A program made the position numbers and the translations under genes. Below, piece by piece: positions 22,401-33,995 of a stretch of DNA of 64,000 nucleotides (the stretch's first letter is position 1; every line of letters begins with the position of its first letter). The DNA comes from Bagarius yarrelli. Lineage: Eukaryota; Chordata; Actinopteri; Siluriformes; Sisoridae. The DNA lies in the NCBI GenBank assembly GCA_005784505.1, contig VCAZ01000001.1, forward strand, positions 1 through 64,000, read 5' to 3'. Below the pieces are notes generated by a model that was not told where the DNA came from, ran no database searches, and was given only the letters and a program-made list of their open reading frames with translations.

Positions 22401-25400
22401 CTGTCTTGTGTTCAGTGTTTCCAGAATAGGCTCCACAATAGCAACCCTAATCCATACTAAATGACTCCAATGTCCATGTGGGGTTCTCGAATTTTCTTTC
22501 AGTTTCTTTCGCTAGAACAATTGGCTATGCACATGCACTAAATCTTATAACATATCCTGGTATATTTAAAGTATTTTATAATAGCTTTCTGTGTGTCCCT
22601 AACCCATTCTCCTTTTGTTCCCAATATACCCTCAATGTTCCACTTTTTTCCTGTCTGAGTTACATTATTCTTTATTCTGTTCCTCTCCCTCTTTACATTT
22701 CTTTGCATTACAATGTAATATTATATATTCTGCACTTTCTTTAATTTTACATTCCAAACATTCATCTGATCCACCATTTTCAGGTAAAAACAATGTCATG
22801 TGTGATCAAACCTCAATCTGGTTAAAACTGATTTCTCCTGTCAGTTTTGTTCTATTCACACCCTGTGCATTTATTTCTGTACACTGTAATATTAAATTTC
22901 ACTTGAGAGAGAAATTTAGAGACCGATTGCTGTTATACTTGGTATATAACAGTTGGTTTAATTAAAACTTGTTTCCTATTTTGTACAATTCCTTAAGCCT
23001 TTCTCATGTAAACACACACTACAGTTAGCAGAAGACAAACAGTCGTATATTAAGTTTTAAATATGAATAGTTTTCTTACAAATTTAAAGATTTGCTTCAG
23101 AAGGCCTTTGTTGATCCTTGAAGTCGCATGGGACACTTTTTATGATGAATAAATACCCTTTATTTGACTTTTTTTGGACTGATGAAAATTAACGCCCCCT
23201 CACCCTCATTATAAAGCTCTGAAGAGGCAGAAACATTTTTAATATAAATCCATTTGGCTTCGTCTAAAAGAACAAAGTCTTATACACCTAGGATAGTTAG
23301 AGGTTGAGTTAATAATGCGGTAACTTTTATGTTTGGCTGCACTAAAATTATCCCTTTGTGTTATTTAAAATATTATTTCTATGTATTTAAGGGGCTGCTC
23401 AAGAATAAAAATGGATATATCTGTCTAGTCATTTTTTTTTGTTGATACATATATACATTTTATATATATAATCACCTTATGCAGGTTATGCAGGATTCCA
23501 AGTGTACTTACATCCAGGTGATAACTTTTACCATTTGCCATTTTGCAATAATGTTAAAACAGTAACTTATTCTTAACCTAAAGTGATATTGATAAATTGA
23601 TTGAGAAATATCAATATCATATTGTATAATATGATATTGATAAATTTTACCATTTGCAATGAATTTAAGTGCACGATATTTATCCAACAGATATATATCA
23701 ACTAATTATTGGCCTTAAAAATTAATTACTTATTTTTTATTGCTTTGATAAATAAATAAAATTTGATAAAGTACGCTTGCAGGTAAATCAATCAGTCAGT
23801 CTGATTTATCCAAGATGCATTCGCTTTCAAAGTGACTCTAGCCAGTGTTGCCAGATTGTCTGGATTTAGTTGGGCTTCTTTAGGTCAAGTCAGACCAGAA
23901 ATAAATGCATTGCGCTGGTTGATAATATTTGGGCTATTTCTTGATAAAACTTGTGGGTGTTTAGTTTTACCTACAAACATTACAGTAGAGTATCACTGGT
24001 ATCTGAATATATGTATTTACTCCCCCTTTCTATTTTAGAAAATAAATTGATATTTACTTGACCATTTATTTTGTAGGAAGCTGCTAACTGAATGCTGTGA
24101 CCCAAAGAAGACATTTGCAGTGACTAAGAATAATTCACAAATTGGGAAGGTCCTGTGGTACGATGGCGAGTTCTACCATTACCATACAGTCAACAACAAC
24201 ACCTACCCACTGTTTGTACAGGTACAGTCAAACAAATTACATTCATTACAATCAAATTTCCAAAACCATTATGGTATAAAAGTCACAAACTATAATATTT
24301 TGTTGAACCACCTATCATTTTGATACACTTCTGCAATGTCATAACATTTATTTTTGTTAATTTTTTACCAAGATCTTGTATTGATAGGCGAGTCAGATTG
24401 CTGCACAAACTCTCCTCTAGCACATCCCAAAGATTTTTAGTGGATTTAATGTCAGAACTCTGTGGTGGCCAATCCATGTGTGAAAATGATGTCTGATGCT
24501 TATTGATCAGAACAGATGAATCCTGGTTTTGTCATCTTAGAATATGCCCATGACATCAGGGAAGAAAAAAATCATTGATGGAATAACCTGGTCATTCAAG
24601 GTTTTTCACGTAGAACCTGACCCACTGCACCAACCCCGGATCACATATAGGCATGATGGGTGCATCACTTAATACGCCTCCTCTCTTCCTACCCATTAGG
24701 GTAAATCTGAACTCACCAGACCACATGGCGTTTTTCCATTGCTCCAGAGTTCAATCCTTATGCTCCCTAACAGACTGGAGCCTTTTTTGTAAATGTAAAT
24801 GCCTTTATTTGTCACAGTTTTACAGTATTTCTTTCTTCGCGTATCCTATCTTAGTAAGTTGGGGACAGAACGCAGTGTCAGCTATGATACAGTGGCCCTG
24901 GAGCAGGAAGGGTTAGGGGTCTTGCTCAGGGACCCAACAGTGGCTGGCTGGCTGGGGGTGGGGTTTAAACCCAGGTCTTTCTAGTCTTCAGGTCAACAAC
25001 TCAAACCTTAACCATATGTGCCACCACCTTTCTAATTATCCTCACTGATAAGGGACTAAACTGCTGCATAGTCTTAAGAAAACCACTTAAGTTCCCTTTG
25101 CATTGTGTGTGTGTGTGTGTGTAAATGCTCTTACTTTCACTAATAAACTAGCCATTTGATTCCATCAAACATTAAAGTGATTAAAGATCATGATCATTTA
25201 AAAAAAATTTATGACCACGTTTCTTCATTGAAGATGATGGTTCTACACTATCCTTGTAGTTGGACAGTTTTAACCCAATTTTTGTAGTTTCAGCAGTCTA
25301 CTTGGATGTTTTCTTTGCTTGATGCATGCCAATAATTTTAATTTAAAAAATTTGATTATCACTAGTTTTGACTTTTTAATAATTGAACCAATATAAACTA

Positions 25401-28400
25401 AAATTAACAGCAATAACATCTGTTTGTCATATCAATCTCACCACTGCCAAGTTTCCTCTTTTCTTCCTCTTCTTTCTTTTCTTTAGCTTTTGACTGTTAA
25501 AATGTTTAAATTAGCAAATGCACGAGTAAGTTAGCTAGTTTGAAAACAGCAGCGAGATGTCAGCAAAAAGTGAACACAGCAAGTGAAACGCAAAAAGGGG
25601 GAAATGCAGATATATTGCATCATGCTATATTAATGACATTTCCAATTCTTCGAATTGTAAGTTGTCAGGCGGCTTCTCAAAATGCAGGGACCTGCCTTGC
25701 TGGCTCCAATGCTATAGCTCTGCTTGTTTACTCTAACCATAATACTGCAGATTTATTAGCTTGTTCACTGTTTTTTATTGATTTATTTCTATTTTAATTA
25801 CTATAAATAACCAGTAGTGTTTACATTAATTAGATCAGGAAGTGAACAAATACAAAATAAAAAGGTGAAGAAAAGTAGAGTGTTTGACACTTTATAAGGC
25901 TGCTACATTCTTTAACCAACAGGATGTGATGGATGTAACAGTATCTTTCTGTGCTCTTTAGGCAGACATACACTCTAAAAGAAACCAAGAACAAGATGAG
26001 CACTTTTACTTCCTTACAGGTCAGGGTTGGAAGTCAAAAGTCTGTAATAACCCTTGTGTATGTTTCTGCTGGTTCATGGTTTTTTAAAAAGATTTATGAA
26101 ATCTGGTAGATCTTTTGTTGATTTTTCTTTTTTACAAGCATAATTCAGCCTTGAAAAACACAGTTCATAGATTTATTGCTAATATTTATAGTTTAGACAA
26201 GCTTTATAATAAATCTTTTTTTTAAATCACATTGTTCATACTATTGCAGTCTTGTATGACTGAATGTCTGATGCACACAACTGGAAAAATAGTCAGATTT
26301 TTTTAAGTAATTTTTTTGGATTACTTAATTCATCTGTAAATGTGTTTCACATTTTGTAATGGTCCACCTGATAACAAACTTGCAGCGACGCTCTAGCTCA
26401 CACATGGAATAAAGAAGACGCTGTGTTTACAACTGTGTAATGAGCACTTATAAAAATCAGCTAACTCTGGATTTTATGACAACTTCACATAATTTAAGAA
26501 AAGCCTCGAAAAGTTCTAGTTCTGACAGCGGTACAGCAAATCGTTAACCTTGTTAACTGCTTAGGTGGTTAAATTTAAAAAATGTAAATAATCTGATTAA
26601 GAGTATCCACATAAATGTAAATGTTTTTAAGCAATATATGTTTTGGCGCATTGATCTATGACCTTTTTTCTGTTAGATTATAAACAGTGAACTAAGAGAT
26701 ATGAAATACACTATTTTCAGTAATCATATGTAGTAAACCTCTAATGTACTGTTCAGATGTGCGTAGTAACGTTTATTTACTTATTGATTTTTTGAAAGAA
26801 ATGTGCTTTTCAGAGTAAGTTTAACTGGCCTTACTCGCATGCAAGTTATTTTTTTAATCATGGAAATACTTATACTGTTGATGTTACATATAATGAGAAT
26901 GAGAACCTTAAAATCCTGGAAAATGAATGACTAACTTTCCAATCCTGTAAAGCACATGAAAAATAAAAAAACCCAAACATACATTTCCTTGAAAAAATCT
27001 TTTGTCCTGGTAATTTCTTTTTAATGTTTTTGGTTATTAAAGAACAATTTACAATAGTCTGACACAATTACTGTTAGTAACAGAAAGTGCTCTAGAAAAC
27101 ATGCAAGTGTGTGATGAAACTGCATTGAGGACACTGTTAATTGGATCTTTTATTAAAAAGGGTTATACAGACATTTTTATGTTGTTTAATCCATTTGGGA
27201 CAGTAGATTTTTTTTTTGCAGACTAATTTATCAGGACCCCCTTGTTATGTTTCCTTGTTGTCAGTTATTTTAACAATTATGGCTGTATGTTTAGTTATTG
27301 TTTTTAGAGGACCGTAAAGGACCACCAAGCCAACACTGTGGGCCCCTGAGTAAGGCCCTTAACCCCCAATTGCTCAGTTGTATAGAAGAGATAAATGTAG
27401 ATCGCTCTGGAAAAAAAACGTCTGCCAAATGCTGTAAATGTGAATAACTACATCAAACTACATCTGAAATAAGATGTTAAAATATACATATGAATGTGAA
27501 AGTTAATACTCAATACTTTTGTCCATATTATGTACAGTGCATACAGTAGATATACTGCAGTCACTCTGTTTGCATGTTCTTAGACAGTCCTTAACCTCCA
27601 CATGCTGACTTTGCACTGTAAGTACGTCATAAGTAGGCTTTATAATTAGGGGATGTTGATCTGTGTGGGAGATGTAGTCATGTATTTCTCTTCTTTCCCA
27701 CACTCCACTCAGTGCAGAACCCCAGGCGGACAGCAATCTGCCTACCAAAAATAGAGTTTAGGGGTTCGGTTTTATTCGGTTTTAATTCTGTAACACACTT
27801 TTAATTTAATCTAATAAAGATTAACTTTCAATCTTTATTAGTGAAACAGCCAACTTTCACTTCCTAAAACACACCCATACGTACAAACATTGCTTGTACG
27901 TATTTTAGCAGGTATTGTAAATACTTTCTAATATTTAATACTCCTTTAAAAAGTGTTTTAAAAACCTGTGATTTTGACTGATCTGCAAAAATTTTAACCC
28001 TAGCCACCAACTGCTGTTTAATATCATTAGATTTGTTCTTAAAAATAAACAGGAAACACAGCAGTCACTAGTGTTCTGGGACTAAGTGGTATCTTTAATG
28101 TAATCTTTCGCAATAATCTCAATAATACTAGTTAATTTAGTTAATAGAAGTATATCTGACAGTATGACAATATTTTTGACAGAATCCTAATTTTACAGCA
28201 TTTTTAATTGTATAGAACTTCAAACAGTACTGTACTTTTGCCGGTTGGTTTCTTGAAGCATCTTGGAGACGTTGCCACAGATCTTCTGGATTTATTTCAT
28301 CTTAGTCTCACTGGATTATTACAATTAATGTTTAGAAATGTAAACTGATATTTTCTACTGACACACAACAGCAAAAGATAGAAATGAACTGACTTATTCA

Positions 28401-31400
28401 AGAATGTTTTAACTGATAAAATACTTGTAATTTTATTTGGCCAACATTGTATATCTATAGGCTTTATCTAGGTTTGGTTATGTTATTAGGTGTGCATTAT
28501 GCTAGGGCACCATGGTGGCTTAGTGATTAGCACTGTTGCCTCACAGTAAGAAGGTTCAACGTTCGATTCCCCTGTAGGGGTCTTTTTGTGTGGAGTTTGT
28601 ATATTCTCCCTGTGATTGTGTGTATTTACTTCGGGTTCTCCGGTTTTCTTCCACAGTCCAAAAACATGTCCGTTAGATTGATTGGTGATTCTAATATGAA
28701 TAAACCTATTATGGGTTTATTACTCAGCTTTCTTTTAAAACATGTCATTATATGTTTTGTATGTCTTTAGATTTTCTTAAGTACATAAGTACATTTTTTA
28801 TGTGAACAAAGTTTTGCTTTTAGTAAATCAGCTATCAGCTATTCACGGAAGCATGCCAGTATTTACAATCCGTTATTGGCCAGATAATGCCTAACAAATA
28901 CACAGATTTTACAACGTTGTAACGTTTTCACTAACATGCCCCTGATACAATCTTTACTACTAGCACAAAATGACATGGTACAGTAATTACAGTATAGCTT
29001 AAAAACGTAACCCAGAACAGAATAAGTTCCTTTTTAATCAGTTTCCTGTCGATGTTTCCTGTCACTGCTGTCATTTCTAACTTGCTTAAAAGATCATTTA
29101 CTTTTGCTTTACTGCTGGGAGCTGCTGGGAGACGCCTGTTTTCAAAAGTGAAAAAAAAGAAGCTAGTTTCTAAATGAGTACTTTTATCCTCCTGCTGTGT
29201 GTGTGTGTGTGTGTGTATGCATGCTGTGGCTTTTTCAATTTGGCTTTATGTGTATGGTGGGTTTTTTTGCATCACTGTTATAACAATATTATATTATATC
29301 ACATTAAATTACATTGCATTGTATTTTGGTTATTGTTATAACACATATATATGGAATCCATTTCTACCCTGACTTTGGGTGTTTTTGCACATTTAAGCAC
29401 AATTACATGTAATCAGAATAATGCAGTTTATTAATTATGATGCATCCCAAAGTTTTCCCAAATATTCTATTTTAGGGAAAGATATTTTACTGTGTAACAC
29501 TTTTAATGTGCTGTTATTCTCAGCTTTATGTTTTGCTCATGCTAACTTTAATGATTAAATGATCAAAAATGTGTTGTTCTTTAGGACTCTCTCACTTCCC
29601 TACAGAAGGGTGTGTATCTCATTTTGGTGGTTACAGTTGAGCTAGATATGTGAATTTGTGTGTACATTGTGTAACAAGGGCCAATTTCTGGTTACCAGGA
29701 TACTCCTTTTCGATTTCCACTGAAGAAGTGTGTGGTGGTGGGTAATGGAGGAGTTCTGAAGAATAGCGGCTGTGGCAAAGAAATCGACCAGGCTGATTTT
29801 GTAATGAGGTACCGGTGGTTCATTTTGCTCCCTGGGTTTATAAAAAATGTTTGTGAATGAGGTGTATTTTAAGTTGTTTGTGAAAGGAATGGCCTAGTCT
29901 GTCTCTCATTCATTAGAACTATGAGGACATATAAACAGATTTAAAACAATAGATTGGTCACCTAATTCCCTTCAGCCTTCCCTGAACAAAAACACAACAG
30001 TTTGTGTTACTTCCTCAGTTCATAGCAGGGCTGTGTATTAGCAAGAGACTCACAATATGATACTGGGCCACGATACAATAAATCACCATATAATGCAATA
30101 CAACATATACTGCAATACTGGAGACGCCCTTATTTTTATGCCAGACAGATGCTTGATGCACCGAGGCATTAATGAAATGTTAACATAACCGTAAATCAGT
30201 TTAACGCGTAAGGTTTGAATATCAATACATTATTTCGGAAAAAATGGCAGTAGTTGGCTGTATTGATATTTTTTTCACAGCTCTTGTTTATATTAATAAT
30301 TATTATTGTGCAGATAGAAAAAATGTTTAGTCAGTGTTGGTAAAGCATGTAAAACTTTGTTACTCAGCTTCACACATGGCTAGAATTTAAATTTATAGCT
30401 TTTCTTAGTGCTTATATGCTACCAAGTGTTTATATTTATACGGCAAAATCTTGATGAACTAGTAGAAGGTTTTAATTATGCACTAAGAATTTAACTTCGT
30501 TACAGTTTTCCTCTTAATTTTATAAAAGTTGAATTTACTCACTTAACTTCAATTTGGAGAGGTTTTCTATTGAATGTTGGCGCACTGCTTTGGGAATTTC
30601 CAACTCGGCTACAACAGTATTAGTCAGTGGGTGAGAAGTTCTGGGATGCAGTCGATGTTCTGGGATTCCAGAGGTCGAGTTAGTGATGTTCCGGAGGATT
30701 TCAGAGGTCGGGATCAGGACACTTAGTTCAGGACACTAAGTTGTCTTTGCTTTGGCACAGGGGCATTTTTTAGTTCTGGTTGTGCACAGGGGCTAGTTTA
30801 GTTCTAGAGAATTAAATTTTTCTGCTAATTTTTTTCTACAATAAAGTAATATTTATATAAAAATATAAATAAACCAATATTATTCTTATAAACATTTTGC
30901 TCTGCCTAGATTATTAATTTCCTATCTCTTGGTTTTCTTTTGTTCCTAGATGTAACCTACCCCCGCTGTCCAAAGAATATACTGATGATGTAGGCAGAAA
31001 GACTCAGCTGGTGACGGCTAATCCCAGTATTATTGAGAAAAGGTAATTATATATGCTCTCTGTGTTCTATAACCTATTGGTGTGTATAAGTAGTGCTGCT
31101 GACACACTGCCAAATAGACTGCATGCTCTGGTGACCAAAGCAAAAAAATATGTTAATTTTTCCAAAATTGTCTTTTGAATTATTGTATTCAATGTTTTGA
31201 GCATGTTGCTTGTTCATGTTATAGACAGGAAATCATGTTCTGTTAATGGCACCTATGAGACATTTCTAATGATTGGTTATTCTAGCACATGCAGCTTTGA
31301 ATTCGATTAGTTTTAGTTTGCTCACTCATCCTTTTTCCCACAGCTTCCAGAGCTTGCTGTGGTCTCGTAAGGCTTTTGTGGAAAGCATGAAAGCATATGG

Positions 31401-31809
31401 ATCAAGCTACATTTACATGCCCGCCTTCTCCATGAAGCCTGGCACAGACTTGTCCTTGCGTGCCTACCATGCACTGGCTGATTCAGCATCCAACCAGACA
31501 GTGCTGTTCGCCAACCCTGACTTCCTAAAGAATGTGGGGCACTTCTGGAAGCATCACGGTGTACACGGCAGGCGTCTTTCCACAGGCCTCTTCTTGGTGA
31601 GCCTAGCTCTGGGAGTGTGTGACGAAGTGACAGCATTTGGCTTCTGGCCTTTTCCATTGGGTCTCAGCCAGCAGCCTGTAAGTCACCATTATTACGACAA
31701 CGTGCTCCCCTCATCTAGGTTCCACGCAATGCCGGAAGAGTTTCTACAGCTGTGGCATCTCCACAAGAGTGGTACCCTGAGATTGCGCCTGGGCCAATGC
31801 GCTCATTAA
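19229..31809 (+). CDS. st8sia1: st8sia1: alpha-N-acetylneuraminide alpha-2,8-sialyltransferase (GD3 synthase), five exons
   Basis: The enzyme transfers sialic acid from CMP-Neu5Ac onto the sialic acid of ganglioside GM3, making GD3, in the Golgi lumen. Exons 19229-19422, 24077-24221, 29699-29808, 30950-31042 and 31344-31809 join in frame to 335 residues; human is 356. The start is the first in-frame ATG after a stop at 19190. Layout: short cytosolic tail, one membrane anchor at about residues 17-35 (WAAVCVLVLCWLYIFPVY), stem, sialylmotif L from about 124 (CVVVGNGGVLKNSGCGKEID... to TANPSII), sialylmotif S about 258-279 (RLSTGLFLVSLALGVCDEV), motif III HHYYDN (295-300) and motif VS HAMPEEF (308-314). 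N-glycosylation sequons are at about 57, 83, 105 and 231. WYDGEF and LCWLYIFPVYR closely match mammalian ST8SIA1, separating it from ST8SIA5/6. No frameshift or stop was seen. Confidence 0.96.
20400..21900 (-). mobile_element. Internally deleted L2/CR1-type LINE in st8sia1 intron 1
   Basis: Minus strand. The C-terminal RT/thumb part (21082-20657) has LGVLFDSNLSFES, ...AEILVHAFMTSRLDYCTAL and INTLQLVQNAAARVLTRTRK, all typical of fish L2 ORF2. Near 21130-21060 a GFRSYHSTETAF-like box appears, and 21420-21200 encodes LDPIPSKLLKEAI, the conserved segment before the RT fingers. The catalytic boxes between them are missing. Stops are present; it is dead. Confidence 0.85.
22310..22465 (+). mobile_element. 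SINE (family C) 3' half
   Basis: GAATTGCCCCAGGTGTGAAT and GTTCAGTGTTTCCAGAATAG followed by GCTCC match the 3' half commonly following the family-C head seen at 28503-28700. The tRNA-like head is absent here. Confidence 0.55.
23783..23870. repeat. Dispersed element, copy 2 (AGTGTTGCCAGATT end)
   Basis: Counterpart of 9307-9395. Shared blocks are GTAAATCAATCAGTC and CAGTGTTGCCAGATTG with similar spacing. Confidence 0.5.
24077..24221 (+). CDS. st8sia1: st8sia1 coding exon 2
   Basis: One nt completing Arg plus 48 codons, including CCDPKKTFAVTKNNSQIGKV and LWYDGEF. Acceptor TTTTGTAG, donor GTACAG. Confidence 0.95.
24255..25345 (-). mobile_element. Decayed Tc1/mariner-type transposon, split by a SINE
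   Basis: On the minus strand, 24480-24283 encodes the transposase C-terminus: DWPPQSSDIKS..NLWDVLEE and LGKKLTKINVMTLQKCI. This contains the DWPPQSPDLNPIENLWD hallmark with its final catalytic acid region altered. Further 5' transposase DNA (HTT/CSIAPE-type region near 24700-24780) continues after the inserted SINE at about 25030-25330, where the sequence matches the N-terminal and 5' flank portion of fish Tc1 elements. A GT run near 25105-25122 lies inside it. Frames are broken; it is inactive. Its left edge sits within about 40-60 nt of the exon 2 donor. Confidence 0.8.
24790..25030 (-). mobile_element. tRNA-derived SINE (family B) nested in the Tc1 element
   Basis: Reverse of the 15983 copy. 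AAGTTGGGGACAGAACGCAG, then GTCAGCTATGATACAGTGGC, then AGGGTTAGGGGTCTTGCTCA, with the tRNA-like head ending near ATATGTGCCACCACC. Tc1 sequence continues on both sides. Confidence 0.85.
27316..27445 (+). mobile_element. SINE (family A) lacking its tRNA head
   Basis: CCACCAAGCCAACACTGTGG, CCCTTAACCCCCAATTGCTC and AATGTAGATCGCTCTGG..., ending CTGCCAAATGCTGTAAATGT. Confidence 0.75.
28503..28700 (+). mobile_element. tRNA-derived SINE (family C), 5' part
   Basis: CACCATGGTGGCTTAGTGAT head and B-box-like GTTCGATTCCCC. Body GTGTGGAGTTTGTATATTCT and TCTTCCACAGTCCAAAAACA, then GATTGATTGGTGATTCTAA, where it stops. The 60-aa open frame here is SINE sequence, not a gene. Confidence 0.75.
29199..29217. repeat. 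(GT)n microsatellite
   Basis: Short alternating GT run in st8sia1 intron 2. Confidence 0.9.
29699..29808 (+). CDS. st8sia1: st8sia1 coding exon 3 (first half of sialylmotif L)
   Basis: 36 codons plus AG. Encodes DTPFRFPLKKCVVVGNGG... ending QADFVM, split Arg. Acceptor TTACCAG, donor GTACCG. Confidence 0.96.
29809..30949 (+). other. st8sia1: st8sia1 intron 3
   Basis: 1.14 kb, AT-rich. A GGACACTTAGTTCAGGACACTAAGTTG stretch near 30717-30743 is a short direct repeat. Otherwise nothing was recognised. Confidence 0.85.
30950..31042 (+). CDS. st8sia1: st8sia1 coding exon 4 (second half of sialylmotif L)
   Basis: 93 nt, split codons at both ends. CNLPPLSKEYTDDVGRKTQL then VTANPSII. Acceptor TTCCTAG, donor GTAATT. 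Confidence 0.96.
31344..31809 (+). CDS. st8sia1: st8sia1 coding exon 5 (sialylmotifs S, III, VS; stop)
   Basis: Completes a split Ser codon, then 154 codons and TAA at 31807-31809. Carries the catalytic histidine of motif VS. Acceptor CCCACAG. The opposite-strand open frame here is a shadow. Confidence 0.97.
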
Positions 31810-33016
31810 TGTATCAAGATGAGGTACTTGCTATTTAACAAAAAAAGTATCTGCCACCCCACTCTTCAAATTAGCATGAGAAGAAAATAATGGCTGCAGC
31901 CCCTCCTTTAATCCAAAGCCTAGCAAACTGATCAGCCCTAGTGTCTACTTGATCCCTGTAATTACACTCAATACCCCCACCTAACACACAACAGTATTTA
32001 CAGACAGACAGACACCCACACGCTTTCTTTTTGGTTGCCAAGGGACTGTCTTAGTCTTGCCAAGAGCGATGTGAGTGTGTAGAGTGGGGAAGAAGCGTAG
32101 GCTGAAATAAAGCTGTGGCTGAATTTACAGCAGCTGTTCTCCCGGATTTATTTTTCACTCTGAAACCTGAACGAGTGCGTGAGGAGGCATGCATGGATTA
32201 GGTAATTAAAGACATTGCAGGTGGGCTCTAAAAAAGAAAAAACAATGAAGAGTAGAAGGATTTTTACCAAGAAAACATATAGCCATGACTATAACGGGTT
32301 GGGTTTGTTGAGAGCGAAATGCGAAATTAGATTTTAATTTTGCTTTTTAGTTGAAACATTTGGTGGATAAAAAGTATTCTTCTATTATTTCTTTTATGAT
32401 ATTTACCACAGTGAAATTGAGGTCCTTACTTCCTTAAAATAGGAAATGTGAACATTTGGGTGTGAAATGAATGTACTGTCAATGCACTGCTGTACAGCCA
32501 CAGTTTGAACATCAGTTCATCTTCTATTGTAACCCTATTTGTATTTTTTAGGTATTTGTGCAATGCTTCGTTTTTAACAAGTTACAGGTAAAGCAAGGTC
32601 ATCTTCATCAGGCATCAAATACTTGTCGGTTTTGCTTTATAAGCCAGGGGCGGTTCTACAATTACATTTTTGGATAACATTCTCGCTACTGTTAATGATA
32701 GCACTACCCAGTGTTGTAGCTGTGTATTGCAGAATGTTGATAGTAAAAATATAAAAGAAAACACTCACATGAACTAACATCATTTCTGTTCATTCCATGC
32801 TGCAGTTACAATACAAATGGAGTCATTAATGATGCAGTAGTCACAAGATCAAGACAAAATCGGTGCTCATAGCTAAAGTACCTTAGCTTGGATAGTGATG
32901 ATTAACTACAGTATGGAAAATTCATTCTACTCACAACTTTTTACCTAGTTTCAGTAAATCATAGACATGGGCCCCATATATGGATAAATAATTTGGGATG
33001 TCAAATTCCTGTGGCC
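31810..33016 (+). other. st8sia1: st8sia1 3' UTR and downstream DNA
   Basis: An AATAAA at about 32106-32111, some 300 nt past the stop, is a candidate poly(A) signal. A longer 3' UTR cannot be excluded. No other feature was recognised. Confidence 0.5.
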
Positions 33017-33362
33017 ACTGTATAGATGTTCATTAATGCAGGATAAACAATTTGCTGGGGTTTTTTCTGTCTGTAAAAGAAAAACTATTGTTTTTGTCAT
33101 GTTGAAAAATTAAACAGACGAAAAAGCAAAACCTGAAAAATGGACTCTTCAACCCGCCGGTGAGAGCTTCTATTTAAACATGTCCTACAAAAAAAAAAGG
33201 GAAACTAAAGAACAGCTTGCACTGAACAGCATTTTTGTTATATCTGGGTTATGCCAGGTAAAAAAAAATCCACCAAGTAGTCTGTTTAAAATGCTGGTAA
33301 CGGTTGTGAAAGGATGTAATAGATATACTGTATAGATGTTCATTAATGCAGGATAAACAATT
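33017..33362. repeat. Duplicated unit, copy 1, flanked by 36-bp direct repeats
   Basis: A unit of about 270 bases (33053-33326) matches 34874-35133 at high identity, apart from a 14-16-nt indel and a few substitutions. The unit is bracketed by identical 36-nt segments at 33017-33052 and 33327-33362, beginning ACTGTATAGATGTTCATTAA and ending GGATAAACAATT. The second copy lacks these flanks. Confidence 0.85.
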
Positions 33363-33964
33363 GAAAAAGAAAAGATATAAAATACCTTTTTTAATCGACC
33401 TGTCCTAGGAGATTTCATAAAAGTGATTTTTTTTTTTCACATCATCTCCTGCTCCGGCTGACATGCAGCACAAGTTGTGGTACATCTACTGAGGGGTTGT
33501 CATGCATGCATATAATAGCAAAGAGAATTTTAATAAATATTGGTAGTATTATAGTTGTTAGTTTTAGGGGGGGGCTAAAATGACAGACAGAGAGACTAAA
33601 ACCACCCTAAAAAGGGTACAGAACCGCCCCTGATTAAATCTCATTTCATGATAATTCCAAAAGGGGATGTGGCTGTTTGTGCATCTCTCTGAACTGCAGT
33701 TTGTAGAAGCTTCTACGAAATAGTATGATTAATTTCTGTTGTTGTTTCTAACATCTAAATTGTTGTTGGTATTACTGGGGCATTAGTGCTGCTTGTGAAT
33801 GTTCAGGTGCTGGACACCTGATGCTGGACTACAGTCTGTAGGTAATTGTGAAAGTTATGCTGAATGTAAAGGACAATTTGAACTTTATGTCCAAACAAGT
33901 TTGCAGTCCTTAGCTAAGTTCTACTTTTAATCATTTTTCTGGCTTTGTCATCTCATAAGAAAAG

Positions 33965-33966
<2 letters not shown>

Positions 33967-33994
<28 letters not shown>
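33967..33994. repeat. Poly(A) run
   Basis: About 26 consecutive A bases, possibly the tail of a plus-strand retroposed sequence, though no body was recognised upstream. Confidence 0.85.

Positions 33995-33995
<1 letters not shown>

Larger units (their letters stand above)
19423..24076 (+). other. st8sia1: st8sia1 intron 1
   Basis: 4.65 kb. It holds a minus-strand LINE (about 20400-21900), a SINE 3' half (22310-22465), a 15-bp-arm AT palindrome near 23607-23643 and a copy of a dispersed element (23783-23870). The rest is AT-rich without recognised content. Confidence 0.85.
24222..29698 (+). other. st8sia1: st8sia1 intron 2
   Basis: 5.5 kb. It contains the Tc1-type element with its nested SINE (24255-25345), a family-A SINE fragment (27316-27445), a family-C SINE (28503-28700) and a GT microsatellite (29199-29217). 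No other exon was recognised. Confidence 0.85.

Noticed and set aside
23607..23643. AT-rich palindrome with about 15-bp arms
   Set aside because: Short and AT-only; such palindromes are expected by chance in DNA of this composition.
24653..24984. Two overlapping plus-strand frames of 61 and 87 codons
   Set aside because: They cover antisense Tc1 transposase and reverse SINE sequence.
31322..31657. 111-codon minus-strand open frame
   Set aside because: Shadow of st8sia1 exon 5 on the opposite strand.
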